From Hydrangea macrophylla (lineage: Eukaryota > Streptophyta > Magnoliopsida > Cornales > Hydrangeaceae): a stretch of 64,000 nucleotides of DNA. The translations under genes and the position numbers were made by a program. The notes below the pieces were generated by a model. That model made no database searches. It saw nothing but the letters and a program-made list of their open reading frames with translations, and was not told the DNA's origin. The stretch covers positions 34,325,095 to 34,389,094 of the forward strand of contig CM066989.1 in the NCBI GenBank assembly GCA_033977485.1. The letters run 5' to 3'. Of this stretch, positions 42,102 to 54,338 are shown piece after piece (position 1 is the stretch's first letter; each line of letters begins with the position of its first letter).

Positions 42102-44110
42102 ATCAACCCCGTCACCTATATCACTCCATTAGGACACCCATTACCCCCTATTAACATCCTGGAGTGTGGGGAAATTCACCTGATTGAAGTAGAGGATGAT
42201 GAATGGCAGCAAAAGCTAGATGATGAACAAGATCTGTTCTTTCTTGAAGAACATGATCTAGGGGTAGTAGACCTCAAATGGTATGATCCCAACAAAGAAA
42301 GTGATGCCTCCATCTAGAACGAGCTGGAGAAACCATTTGTGGAAACAGATTATAATTGGTTCAATGAAGATGGGACTGTAGAACGACCTACTCCTGCCAA
42401 GATTGATCATCTGACTAGGCCGGCCCGTCATTATCAGCCACTACAGCCTGTCATGGAAACCATCAAGAAAGGACCGGGAAAGATGAATAAGGTCATCGAA
42501 GAGGACAATGATTTGATAAAGCAATTGAAGAAAACTCAAGCACACCTTTCAATGTAGGACATCATGGTGACATCCTATAAGTATAGTTAGGCCATGTTAA
42601 TGCCTTGGCTGAAATTAAGATCCCCATTGACGCCGTAGCTGAATATATAGTGGCTTCTTTGGCACACTTACCCCTGATGCAGTCATTACCTTATCTGATG
42701 ACGAGCTACTGCCGGAAGGATCTGCACATAACAAAGCTTTATAGATCACTATTGGGTGCAAGGGGTAGCAAGTGCCATTTTATTTAGTCGATACATGCTC
42801 TGCCTTGAATGTTTGTGCTCTAAGAACCGCCACCGCTACAGCCTCGGGGGGTCAAAATCCTAGACATCACTTCATCCGTGCAATCAGTGGGGGCCTATGA
42901 TTACACCAAGAGAATTATGATGGGGACTATTTCTCTCCAAATCCAAGTAGGGTCTTTGTTTTGTACTCAACTCTTCCAAGTCATGGACATACCTTCCTCA
43001 TTCAATTTGTTGATCGGGAGGCCTTGGCTGCATGTCAACAAAGTAGTATCATCCACTGTGCACCAAATGATCAAGTACATCCATAAGAAAAAGGTGACAA
43101 TCATCTTCGGCAACAGTTGGGGAAATGAAGCCTTCCCAAGCTATGCTCCCATCTTGAAATCCAAATACCTGAACTAGAAGAAGGAAAAATCAGAGGATTT
43201 TTCATGGAAGAGGTCCACATGATCAATGATGAAGATAGGTTCCCTGAGATCCACTTCGCAGTTGTCAATATCGTCCGCAAAATGAACTACTTCCCTAGAA
43301 TGGGATTGGGCCGACGCCAACAAGGGATCCGTGAGTTCCCTCAAATCAAAGAACAAAAAGGCACTTTTGGATTGGGGTACAAACCCACTGAGGAAGATCT
43401 CGAGCTACAAAAGCCATGGAAGAAGAGAGTGAGGAGTCTCCCACAGTACCGCAAGACCTTGAACGGACAGTTCATCAAAGAAGGGGATAACTTCCCCTAT
43501 TTTGGGTTCCCTGAACCTTGGATCCATCAGGCTATCAGAAAAAGGCTCTCTGGACTTGAAATCTTTGCTGACTGTGAAAGGCCAACTTATCAAGATCCGT
43601 TCTATTCGGAAGAAATTGTGAAAGCCCCAGAGGAAGACTAGTTGAAGTATCTAGACACTGAAGCTATTGAGAAGATGTGGGAAGAATTTACTGAAGAAAA
43701 GGAAGAGAAGAGGGCCAAGAGCCAAGATGATCAGATCATACCAGTTGAGAAGGGTCTGAGCAACCAGGCTATAGAGTCGTCTGTCTGTATCTCCTTATCC
43801 CCAGTTCCCCCGCAGTCTGTACTTCTAGTTATCGAGTATGTACCAGAGTCGGCCGCTATAGGCCCACCACTATCTGATGTAATCACTCCACCTATTATGA
43901 ATGAAATGAAGAATGATTCTACTTATCCCTTCGTGTCTAATACTTGTGATTGCACAGATCCCTCCGAGGATCTCCCAATCGAACTCAAGTAACTAATTGA
44001 AAAACCACCTGCTTATGAAATAATCCAAGATACTTTATCGATTAATCTAGGTGAAAAAGATAATCCACAAATTGTACAAATTGGCTCAACACTTAATAAA
44101 GAAGAAAAAT
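42102..44110 (+). pseudogene. Protease and G-patch-like region of element A pol
   Basis: A retropepsin-like block reads LVDTCSALNVCALRTA near 42788-42830. It has the catalytic Asp, but DTC stands in place of DTG/DNG. GRPWLHVNKVVSS (42878-43177) follows, the conserved end of the Tat protease. Further on, YFPRMGLGRRQQGI with FGLGYKPTEED (43204-43641) resembles the G-patch found in this lineage. Stops and frame changes separate the blocks (for example at 43641 and 43992). The linker frames around 43642-43992 are Glu-rich and unassigned. Confidence 0.7.
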
Positions 44111-45100
44111 AAAATTTGACTTTCTTGCTAAAAGAATTCAAAGATGTTTTTGCTTGGTCTTACGAGGACATACCTGGGGTCAATCCCAACATTGTCAAAT
44201 ATCATCTTCCTCTCCTCCCCAATTCTAAACCTGTCAAGCAAAAACTGAGGTACATGAGGCCAGAGTGGGCACTCAAGGTCAAAAAAGGATTGTAAAATTT
44301 AAGGCAGGATTCATCATCATTACTGAGTATCCGGAATGGGTTACCAACAATATGCCGGTTCCCAAGAAGGATGGAAAGGTTCGCATGTGCATCGACTTCT
44401 GTGATCTAAACAAAGCTAGTCCAAAGGATGACTTCCCACTTTCCCACATCTACGTTCTGGTAGATAACACTGCGGGCTATGAGCTATTGTCATTTATGGA
44501 TGGTTTCTCAATGTATAACCAAATTTTAATGGCACCAGAAGACCAAAAAAAGACAACATTCACCACACCCTGGGGGGACTTATTGCTATAGAGTATTGCC
44601 TTTTGGACTCAAGAATGCTGGAGCAACCTACCAAAGAGCTGCCACTACTCTGCTGCATGATATGATCCATAAGGAAGTAGAAGTGTACATAGATGACATG
44701 ATCGTGAAATGCAAAGATAGAGAAGGACACTTTGTAGCATTAGAGAAGTTTTTCGAAAGGTTATGCAAATAGACGATAAGGCTGAATCTGAAAAAAATAC
44801 ACTTTTGGTATGACCTCTGGTAAGCTCCTAGGTTTTCTCATTACGCAAAGGGGGATAGAGGTCAATCCCTTTAAAATCAAGGCAATTCTAGAAATGGCAC
44901 CACCACTAAATAAAAAAGAAGTGAGAGGGTCCCTCGGGAGGATCCAATTCATCAGTAACTTTATCTCAAAGCTCATGACTATATGTGATCCCTTGTTCCG
45001 ATTACTGAGGAAAGGAGAAAAGTTCCAATGGGATGACCAATGCCAAACTGCCTTTGACAAAATAAAAGTCGACCTTCAAAATCCACCTATCCATTCGCCA
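44111..45100 (+). pseudogene. Reverse transcriptase of element A
   Basis: Recognisable RT motifs: EYPEWVTNNMPVPKKDGKVR, MCIDFCDLNKASPKDDFPL, LSFMDGFSMYNQILMAPEDQ, FGLKNAGATYQ and the catalytic EVYIDDMIVK at about 44685. The usual FSGYNQI reads FSMYNQI. A frameshift after 44580 and stops near 44590 and 44770 break the frame. The thumb (LGFLITQRGIEVNP, FISKL) follows at 44810-45010. It would copy element RNA into DNA in an intact relative. Confidence 0.88.
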
Positions 45101-45890
45101 CCCACTCCTCACAAGCCCTTATTTGTTTACCTATCTGTCTCCGAAAATGCCATGGGTTGCATGCTAGCCCAAGAAGGAAAAGAGAGCCACTCTAAAAAAG
45201 CCACATGTTACCTTCGCAATAGTATGACTGGGTATGAGCTCAATTAATCTACTCTCGAAAAAACATATTAGGCTTTAGTCTAGCGCACCCGCTGATTAAG
45301 GCACTATATGCTAGCCTTTCCGATTGTGCTTATATCCCGCATGGATCCTCTAAAATCCCGTTGGCTACTTCTACTATCTAAATTTGATATCAAGTATGTA
45401 ACAAGTAAATCAGTGAAAGGGAGAACTATAGCTGAGCATCTTGCAGAACACGCTATTGACTCTGAAGAAAATAAAGATTTCCTATTCCCAGACAAAAATA
45501 TCATGGAAATCAAATAAGAGCGATGGAAGTTGTATTTTGATGGGACAGCCAACATGAAAGGCTACGGAGTAGGAATGATTCTGGTGTCACCAAATGGTAA
45601 CCACACCCAACTGGCAGTCAAGCTCAATTATAACTCCACCAACAATACTGCTGATTACGAGGCGTGCATTTTGGGGATGGAAGCGGCCATAGAATTAAAA
45701 GTTCAAAAATTGGATGTCTTTGGAGATTCAAATCTCACTGTCTCGTAAGTCAGAGGAGAATGGAAGTTGAAAGAAGAAAGGTTGAAGCCCTATCATGACC
45801 ATCTCGATGGACTTAAGAAATAGTTCAAAAGTGTGACATTCTTTTACCTGCCCAAGGAGGAGAACTAGTTAGCAGATTCGTTGGCTACCC
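45101..45890 (+). pseudogene. Two RNase H regions of element A
   Basis: The first, Ty3-type RNase H is degenerate (FVYLSVSENAMGCMLAQEGK, then several stops, then FDIKYVTSKSVKGRTIAEHL). It is followed at 45530-45748 by YFDGTANMKGYGVGMILVSP with STNNTADYEACILGMEAAIE and VFGDSNL. That is an archaeal-type RNase H with the DG..., E and D metal-binding positions present. A second aRNH after the first is a hallmark of the Tat lineage. Stops at 45517 and 45748 show inactivation. Confidence 0.8.
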
Positions 45891-47248
45891 TAGCCTCTAT
45901 GATCAAAATTCCCATGGGAGTCAAAATGATGCCTTTGGTAATTGAGCATAGATACGAGCCTTCATTCAGCACGATCACAGCAATCGAAGAAGAAAAGAAA
46001 ACACCATGGTACCAAGATGTCTAGGACTTTATAGAAAGGGGAACGTACCCCCAAGAGTCTATAGAGAGACAAAATAGCGATTCTAAGGTTCACAGCACAA
46101 ATCATCATTTGCGGAGGAAAATTGTTGAAGAAAGGGTACAATGGTCACAACCTGACTTGCTTATTCAGAAAAAGTGCCAGAAGGATGATGGAAGAAATAC
46201 ACTAGGGGGTATGTGGTCCGCACATGAATGGTCACATGCTAGCTAAGAAGATTGTAAGACAAGGGTACTACTAGATAACTTTGGAAAAAGATTGTTGTGA
46301 ATACGTAAAAAAGTCCTAGAAGTGCCAAATCCATGCGAACATGATGCATGTACCGCCATCTCTACTCTACAGTATGACCTCTCCATGGCCATTCTCAACC
46401 TGGGGAATCGATATCATTGGTGAAATTGTTTCAAAGGCCTCGAATGGGAATCGATACATTTTGCTGGCTATCAACTACTTCACGAAGTGGGTAAAGGCTG
46501 CATCCTACGCCAAGTTGGGGGCCAAGGAAGTGGCCAAGTTCATCAAAGGAAATCTCATCTACCACTATGGAGTCCCCCATGAGATTATTTCGGACAACAG
46601 GAGTCATTTCAAAGCAGAAGTCAGGGATATGTTCGAAGAATACAAAATCACTTATCAAAAGTCATCGCCATACAGGCCACAGACTAATGGGTCAGTCGAG
46701 CTGCAAACAAGAACGTCAAGGCCATACTGCAGAAGTCGGCCGATACTTACAAAGACTGGCATGAGAAACTACCATTTGTGCTTTGGGGATACAGAACCTC
46801 AATAAGAACGTCTACAGGAGCGACTCCTTATTCACTGGTATATAGTATGGAAGTAGTACTTCCGGTCAAAATAGAGTTACCGTCCCTGTGAGTGATGGCA
46901 GAATGTAAAATTTTAGAGTCTGATTGTCTAAGGGAAAGATATGAGGAATTGGCTCTCCTGGATAAAAAGCGCCTAGCGGCAGTCGACCATGTCTGAATCT
47001 ATCAAAAGAGGATAGCCCGTGCTTTTAACAAGAAGGTTTGTCCGAGGAAAATTGTCAAGGATGACCTTGTTCTCAAGGAACTGCGATCCCCGATCTTTGA
47101 TCCACGAGGAAAATTCAAGCCAAAATGGGCTGGCCCTTATATTGTCAAAACTATATTTTCCGGAGGAGCAACCTACCTCATGGACCTTGGTAACGTTCAA
47201 TTCAAAGAACCGATCAACATGGATCGCCTAAAAAAGTACTATGCTTGA
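45891..47248 (+). pseudogene. Integrase of element A
   Basis: The zinc-binding part is visible but broken (IH*GVCGPHMNGHMLAKKIV...KCQIH near 46190-46340). The catalytic core at 46341-46805 has GIDIIGEI (first Asp), ISDNRSHF (second Asp) and QTNGSVE (Glu). The frame shifts just after the Glu. The C-terminal part (FDPRGKFKPKWAGPYIVKTI, NMDRLKKYYA, stop) ends at 47248 without a chromodomain, as expected for Tat. At least five stops in total. Confidence 0.85.
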
Positions 47249-47264
47249 CTTTTCACCAATTTTT

Positions 47265-47860
47265 TTCAGGCCTTACCCTGAACTACGCTCGACCTGATTC
47301 ACACTTGGGGATATGTAGGCAACCACATCGGTTCGAATGCTCCACCCACAAAAATTGCCTAAGCCTTACCCTGAACTATGCTCGACCTGATTCCCACTCG
47401 GGGATACGTAGGTAGCCACATCGATTCGGTCGCTGCACCTACAAAAATTAACCCACTTCTTTCCTACCATGGCTCGATCTACGTTGGCCATCATTCCCAC
47501 TTAGGGATGCGTAGGCAGACTTTCCAAAAGAAAATAAGGATGACTCGCTAGGTCGAAAATTTGAAAGGACATCTGGGCAAAAATTAGAGCTAAATCCAAA
47601 GTGAGCAATAACAAAAGAGAGAAAAGAGCTCGCTAGGTCACCTTACTGGTGCCTTGGAAAAAGTTATGAGCGTATGAGAGAAATAAAGTTGCGGTCCTCA
47701 CCATAACCCAGAAACCATCCCTCATACTAGGGGCAAACTTCGGTCACTCACCTCATTTGCTGGGATCTCTTTTAAACTAGGGTCAAACTTTGGTCACCTA
47801 CCTCGTTTGCCTTACAACCACCCATATCCCAAACTAGGGGCAAACTTCAGCTACCCGCCT
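47265..47860 (+). repeat. Post-pol repeats of element A
   Basis: Three units of ~115 bp (ctacgctcgacctgattc, cacttggggatatgtaggca) are followed by three ~60-bp units (actaggggcaaacttcggtc, acctcatttgcc). Homologous repeats occur inverted in element B at 56935-57100 and 56520-56760, which supports common descent. Confidence 0.75.
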
Positions 47861-48124
47861 CATTCGCCTCTAAATTACCCCAGCATGCCCATGCAAGTAT
47901 CAAAAGCAACATCTGATCAAAATCTTACTTCAAAATGTTTTCAGAAAGCCAAATGCATAAAAATAAGGTTCTCAAAGTAACCAAGGTTCATTGATAAATA
48001 AACTTTGAATATTACATAAGCAGGAATAAATAATATAAAAGTCTCTAGAAGAGCAATTACAAATATTAAAGACACTTGGAGGAGGAAGCAAAATTAGTCG
48101 AGTTCAGTTTTACTTTTATTTCTT

Positions 48125-49155
48125 CAAAGGTCTTCAGAAATAAGCTTTTATCCAGTGGGTCCAACCCCTGATGCAAGCAGCAATAGTGACAGCTCTGACT
48201 CTGGAAGTAAAGACCCTCTTAGTAAATCCGCAGGGGGTCTCTTGAACTTGTCCGTACTGCCTGGCCAATCGACGAGGATGATAGAAAGAAGTCTCTCTCA
48301 GACCTATTAACCACATTCTCGGGTGATCCCCAAGGCTGGTGGTGACAGCGTGAAGGCCCTAACGCCCCATAATCTAGCAAATGTCTATTTCAGAAAGAGT
48401 ACCCAACATACGAGCCCAGTTAGCAAAAGTGTAGCAGGACTGAAGCACGGCCCTGTAAAAATAATTGGTGGCACTCGGCCTATCCAAAACTAGAGGCACT
48501 GGTATAGCCAAGCCTGCAACACCAAGGGTGCCCCAGAAAGAAGAAGAGTTCCTTAGTTAGAGGCGTTATCTAAACCATTCAGGGTTTCAGCTAGAACCAT
48601 AGCCATGAGATTCCTACCCAGTTTTAGTCCAAGGCATACATGCACCAAAGCATGAGAAGTACTCGAGAACAGAAAGTGCGAAGTCATGCATAAGTTCAGA
48701 GCAGCCCCACGAGTAGCATCATATATGCTGGGATTTCTAGGATCAACATATCAGGCGACGATGGAGGCAATGTCGAGGACCTCACCATGAATTAGTCAGC
48801 GGGAGATAACAATAGAACAGTTCAGATAATCGGCCAGGCCACAAGTAGGACTGGGGGTATCAGCAGAAGGAAGAATCAAGTCTGAATCTGGATCGAAGCC
48901 GAGAATAGCACAGAATTCCTCAAACAGAGGACATATCTCCATGCCATTGAAATTGAAGACATGATTTATCGGGTCCCAGTGGGCAATGGCAGCACGTATA
49001 AACTCAGCATTCAAGACCATTTGACGAAGAGACAACAGCACGGTCAAGTCGTAGCTGAAAAGGTTAATTCGTTCCACACCATCCATAATGTACAGCCAAG
49101 CGAAGAGTTGAGCAGGATAATACAATGCCATATTTTCTGTCACAAGCTCTAGCAA
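48125..49155 (-). pseudogene. Antisense plant-mobile-domain-like ORF of element A
   Basis: Opposite to gag-pol, the minus strand encodes a broken protein. Its N-terminal part (49155-48796) contains LLSLRQMVLNAEFIRAAIAH, DPINHVFNFNGMEICPLFEE and FCAILGFDPDSD. Later blocks include EVLDIASIVA, then after a stop YVDPRNPSIYDATRG, and RRLARQYGQVQETP followed by RGWTHWIK (48316-48134). This pattern resembles the plant mobile domain/DUF7745-like proteins, which are often carried by transposons. Extra ORFs placed antisense between pol and the 3' LTR are known in Tat-lineage elements. Several stops make this copy a pseudogene. Its role in the element is unknown. Confidence 0.6.
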
Positions 49156-50316
49156 AATTCAAAATTTTGACAGCAACTCCCCGTTTCACGGGCTATCCCA
49201 GCTACAAGGCAAACACACACTCGCTATCACAAAGCTGCTCATTGCAGTAACATCAATAGTCACAGAATCACAGTGCACATATATATGTTGTCACATGATC
49301 ACTGAATAAAACAAGCACACAACTACGCCTTCAAACTGGAAGTTATCCGGCTTAAAAGGCAAAACATCATAATACTCTGTCAAAAGGTGAAAAATCATCC
49401 TACACATCATCCGTCATGCACAAAATACAATAGTACAACCAAATCAAAGTAAAGAAATGGAGACGAAACAAAAGTCCCCGCTTAGGAGGCCTCAGTCCTC
49501 TTCTTCTTCATCATCAGGCTTATGGACTTAAAATTGTGAAGTTGTGGGAGTTATACTGCACAATTCTCCGCAGCTAAGAAACAGTCGACTGAACAGGGTC
49601 CAGTCGATTGGATTACCTAAGATAATGAAGTCAGTTTTCCATGTTTCAAAAATAGTGGACTGTATTTCCAGAAGCAGTCAATTGGGGTGGAACTCTGAGT
49701 TTTGAGCTCTCTGTAAATGGAAAAACAGTCGACTGAATGGGCATCAATCAATAGATTTTGACTGCACATGTGCAAATATAGTCAATTGTACCTTCGACCA
49801 GTCGACTGAATTAACTCTTTTCAAAATGTGTTCTCTGGATCTCAGAAGCCAGTCGACCGATGCCCCGATCAGTCGACTGTATCTGTAGGTTTTCAAATGG
49901 TTTTGTTTATTTGTATTTTTAAGAGACTATTGACTTATTTAATCACCCTAACCCCCATTTTCGGGATTTGGGACATTACAAATGAGCTTCTTATGTACTC
50001 CAAATATTTGTATGACCTCTACCTTACTAACTCATCAATGGCCAGTTTGGGTGTCCACTTAGTGGTGAATCCAGGAATCCTGGCTAGAGGAGACGTGTAT
50101 AGGGACTTAGAATCACACAGGTGGGGTCTATTTACAATTCTACCGCTGCGCACATATTATCACTTTTTTCGATATTAAGTGCTGGTTACTCATTGTAATC
50201 TGTAAAGTTTACAGTTATGGTAAAAGAATTTAGGTTGGGTTCAAATGGTAAGTGAGAAGAAACATGATAGGTGTAAACATTAGAATAATTTAGATTACCA
50301 TTAATAATAGGCCAAT
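49156..50316. other. End of element A or adjacent repeat, no gene
   Basis: From about 49575 the DNA carries four exact CAGTCGACTG palindromes (49582, 49726, 49799, 49870) and several one- or two-base variants in 300 bp. A short open frame at 49828-50178 has no recognisable domain. No LTR start of the A type is present. ccaat (50312-50316) immediately precedes element B and should be its target duplication. Confidence 0.5.
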
Positions 50317-53300
50317 TGTGGATACCGGAATCGGACCACTTCTCTCTTGTTCGAGATTGTTTTGAAATTGATTTGAATCAAAGAAAGAAAACGAAAGGTC
50401 TGTTGAAAACAGATACAGAGTCGCCACTTGGTCTTTAAGGAACCAAGAAACCTAATTTTGACTCACCCAAGCGGATAAGGGCACCGGCCCTTCATAACCA
50501 AAGAACTTGGTTCGGGGTTTTGGTACGAGAGAGGAAGGAGCCTTTGTCGCGACTAAAACACCCTCAACTCGCCCCATCTTTCGACGGGCCTCAATTAGCA
50601 TCCAAATGATCATCTTATACTATGTATGGTTCGGCAATTAATACTATGATAGTATATTACATTACATAAGAAACTTGAAAATGGAAGATCTAAAGATAAA
50701 ATATCATTCATAAGATCTAAATCAAATATCATGCAATGTAAAGTGAAAGATCACACAAATAAACCTAGGAAAAATCGTCTAATCATATATCAATTAATCA
50801 AGTTTTCCTAATCTAAAGGGGGACATGAATTGTTCTTGAAACAAATTAACAAAGAAATCAAAATATGCTTAGCAAACTAGTATGATGCATGTTATTCTTT
50901 TGAGAAAAGAAGACCTCTCAATCCCCGGGACGGATGAGAAAGGATGATTAGATCAAGGGGAAGCATGAACGTGTGATCAAGTTCATTCCTTATAACCTTC
51001 TTAGATTAAGAGTTACAAAAACCCCAAATCTTTGCATGGATGCAATGTATGTATCTAAAATGTGCCAAGGTTGTAGTGTGCTTTGTGTTCATGGATTCCT
51101 AGAATGACTTAGAAGTCTAAAATGTGTATGAATGGATGAATGAAATCAACATGGGATATGTACAAATGTAGTATGAACTACTTCCTAAGATATGGGCTAA
51201 TTTGGAATGCATATGAGCATCAAATCAAAGAATAAAAGTTGAAATGTGCTTGCTGTGAATAGTGGACAGACTGCATGTGTTACTTTGCAACATTATAATG
51301 GGAGGTCAAACGTGTCTAGAAAAATGTGAGAAAAATCAGAGATCATCCTTACTGTGTCTAGAAAATAACCCAAAAAGCCGAACATCAATAGCTATCACAG
51401 ATTAAAAGAAAAAAATCAGAATGTACACATGACTCAGAAACAAATGCTGCACTGTTGACTGATTTTGTATGATTTTTTATAAATCAAAGAAAAGGGTTAT
51501 GAGGACCCATTATATACCAAAAGTTTCCTAAGACACCCAAGTTTTATAAAAAAAAATAGAAAAGATATATGTACAGTGATGAAAATGTCCAGAATAGGTG
51601 CAAGAAGTTGGGTGAACATTCTGTGAGAACAGAGGCAGATTATGAATATGAACTTCTCACATCCAAAACAAATACTTTCACATTTCTATAATTGATGGGG
51701 AAAATTGGGGATAAACTATGATGTCTTAGGAAGAGTTTCCAAGTGGTTTCATCATCATAACTCAAGTATTTAATTCAAAACAAATCTTTGAATCTGAACA
51801 GCTCACTGTTTTGGATCATTCTTGAAAAAAATGGTTTTGGGTTTGAAATAGAGTTTGAGTTCTTGATTGGGGGTTTTGAAATAGATGTTCAAAGCATGAA
51901 CTTAAACTCTTGAGATGACCATGTGACCACTTAGAACCTCATCCAACCTTGAATCATCAAAGAACTCCTAATATTATTGGAGAGATTCATTCTTATTTTG
52001 AACATAACTTCAATACATCCCAAGAATACCTTGGAAGTATTGAGGTTATGATCATCATCTATCAAACATGTTTTTGAGGTCAAGAGCTACTATCCATAAG
52101 GATTCACTCACCCCAAACTTCATGTCATCACTTAGATGATGATGAACTAGTAAGTAAATAAAGAAAAGAAAAAGAAATGAGATAAGGAGAGATGAACATA
52201 TATATAATCAAAGCAAGTAAATAGCAATCAATAGATGATAATCAATGTGATTTTGGACTTGTAGCTTGGTGTTTCACTCATAGATTTTGACATTTGGACA
52301 TGGAAGTGGCTTCCTAACTCAAGAATGCTCAAGAATGTGGGTTGGAATGGACTTTGAATGTGAAGTATATAGAAGGATAATGAAAGAAATCAAGAATAAA
52401 ACTCACTTTCTTATGGAAAATCAATGGGAGAAGCTCCCTTTCTCTCTTCTAAACCTATCTCTATCTCTCTTCTTCTCTACAACTTTCAAGCTTTGCACTT
52501 GGCCCCCCCAAAATGAAGAGCAATGGGGGGTTTAAATAGGCCAATTTGGGGTGGTTTTGGGGTTTTAGAAGTACTCCCATTGGTCCCAAACAACTGTGAA
52601 CATAAAACTACGTCGTTTTGGCTTTCAATTAATCAAATTGGACCCCCAAAAAAATTACAAAAATGGACTCTGCGAGGGATGAGTGCCGCGGCGGCACTGG
52701 GCCAGTGCCGCGGCGGCAGTGGGCCAGTGCCGCGGCGGCAGTGCTCCTCTGAAGCCCAGAAAATTACGTTTAGGCCCCCAGAGGTTCCGGTATTCGCGAA
52801 AAAGCCCTATTTCGTCCGAAATTCACAGAAAATGCATACGAACTCCAAATTGAGGTTGTGATATACCGTTGGAAAGGTAATGGAGTCTACTTTACATACA
52901 AAATAGTTTGGGGATAGGTCACTTTGAAAAGTTTTGCGGTATTCGCGATAAATGCTGATTTGATCGCCTTTTTCGCCTTCGGAAATTCAAAATAAATTCG
53001 TTTAAATCCAGGAATTATGTGCGATATACCGTTGGAAAGCTATTGACCTCTAGTATCCATGAAAAATATTTGAAAATTGTTTCGGTGCCCCGATTCCAAA
53101 GTCAAATCTTGGTCAAATTGGTCAAACCTGGGATTCCCGGGAAGTTCTGGGAACCTCCGGGAGCTCCCAGGAGCCGACGTTTTCGCTCGATTCTCTTTTA
53201 AAACTCATTTAAATACTTTTCTAATGATTCCGGTGAATTCGGACGATTTTGGTCAAACCTTGGTCAAACCTGGTCAAACCTTGGTCAAACCGGTCAACGG

Positions 53301-53587
53301 GGACTTCCGGGGAACTTCCGGGACTTCCGGGGGTCTCTGGGAGCTGACGATTTCATCCAGTTTTACTTAAAAACTCATTTTATCATTTTTCTTACGACAT
53401 AGCATGTTTTCAGAACTTCGGGACCAAATCTGGGAGTCTTCGGGCTTTCAGGGGCATTTTGGTCAATCTGAGCATTCTGAGAGATAGAGCTGACTTCCAG
53501 GAGTCCTTTTGAGTCTTTTACGATCATTGTGAACCACCAAGCTATGGGTCTCCTAAATCTGATAGCCGGCAAAATGGGGTGTCTACA
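50317..53587 (-). repeat. 3' LTR of element B (left copy)
   Basis: 3271 bp from TGTGGATACC to GGGGTGTCTACA. It matches 60907-64000 at a fixed offset of 10590 bp until the first difference near 51970. On the minus strand a cctatttaaacc TATA-like box lies near 52530. It contains three GC-rich 22-bp units at 52683-52742. Open frames shared with the right LTR (for example 52287-52535) are duplicates of non-coding LTR DNA. Confidence 0.9.
52683..52742. repeat. GC-rich 22-bp minisatellite in left LTR
   Basis: Three units of gtgccgcggcggcagtgggc plus two bases, in otherwise AT-rich DNA. The right LTR has a single unit at 63273-63288. The 44-bp difference, offset by a 10-bp extra ggtcaaactt in the right LTR, accounts exactly for the 34-bp length difference between the aligned parts. 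Confidence 0.9.
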
Positions 53588-53603
53588 GTTTGCCCCTCTT
53601 TAG
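53588..53603 (-). promoter_or_regulatory. Polypurine tract of element B
   Basis: On the minus strand, aaagaggggcaaac sits directly before the TGTAGACACC start of the 3' LTR. This is the position and composition of a plus-strand primer. Confidence 0.7.
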
Positions 53604-54338
53604 CAGGAACTTGCGAGGCAACGCATGTCGCAAGCGAGTGCCAAAGTTTTGAAGAGACAGGTCTTTTGGAGGCTATAGATTTAGGATAAAAAGCGTTGCA
53701 AAAGATGCAATGACGTTGAGGCTAGTGCTGGTCGTGCTCTGTGTGAGCTGCCTACGTATCCCAAGGGGAATCAGACCAGGACGTAGTTCAGGGCACAAAA
53801 AAAACAAATCACATATGCACAACAAGACATGCGGATGCTATGCTATGAGGATGATATGCAATGCATGGATGTGATATGAATTATGTCATGAGTCCTATCA
53901 TGCCTAGTGTTGTGACCCTAGTATGAGCTGGTGTTGTGGGCCGTGTGCCACTCCAAGTGGACTTATGTTGTGTTGGTATTTCTAACTGTGATGCAGTTAT
54001 TGACCCGAATAGGGACATCAAGGTTTGAATACTCTAAGTCTTGGAGCAAACTTCTGAATTTTGGGAAGTGTGCTTCGCAAGCGAATGTAATTGGATGTGG
54101 GGTCCCTAGAGGACTATATTCGGAGATGCCGTTTGACAGTTAACCGACGGACACGGAAGCCCTGGAAATTAAGAGACGGACACAGAAGTCAAAAGACGTC
54201 AAGTGATGGACATGAAATCCCGAGATGCCAAGCGATGAACATGGAAGCCCCATTAATGGACATAGAAGCCTAAGATTTTGAATGAGAATGATGAACACGG
54301 CATATTTTGAATGAGAGTGATGGTAAACCAATGATGAT

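Larger units (their letters stand above)
30155..49530 (+). mobile_element. Element A: old Tat/Ogre-lineage Ty3 retrotransposon
   Basis: Order along the + strand: 5' LTR (30155-36559, enlarged by an insertion), PBS (36563-36580), leader with 51-bp repeats (split by a solo LTR at 37308-40235), gag, protease/G-patch-like region, RT, two RNase H regions, integrase (to 47248), post-pol repeats, antisense PMD-like ORF (48125-49155). A second (archaeal-type) RNase H, a tRNA-Arg-like PBS, very long LTRs and an antisense extra ORF are features of the Tat lineage. Many stops and nested insertions show it is old and inactive. No 3' LTR is seen before element B begins at 50317. The right limit is therefore uncertain, and the 3' LTR may lie beyond B or be lost. 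Confidence 0.82.

Noticed and set aside
52287..53370. Frames duplicated exactly at 62877-63958
   Set aside because: The duplication is explained by the two LTRs of one element. They have no domain similarity.
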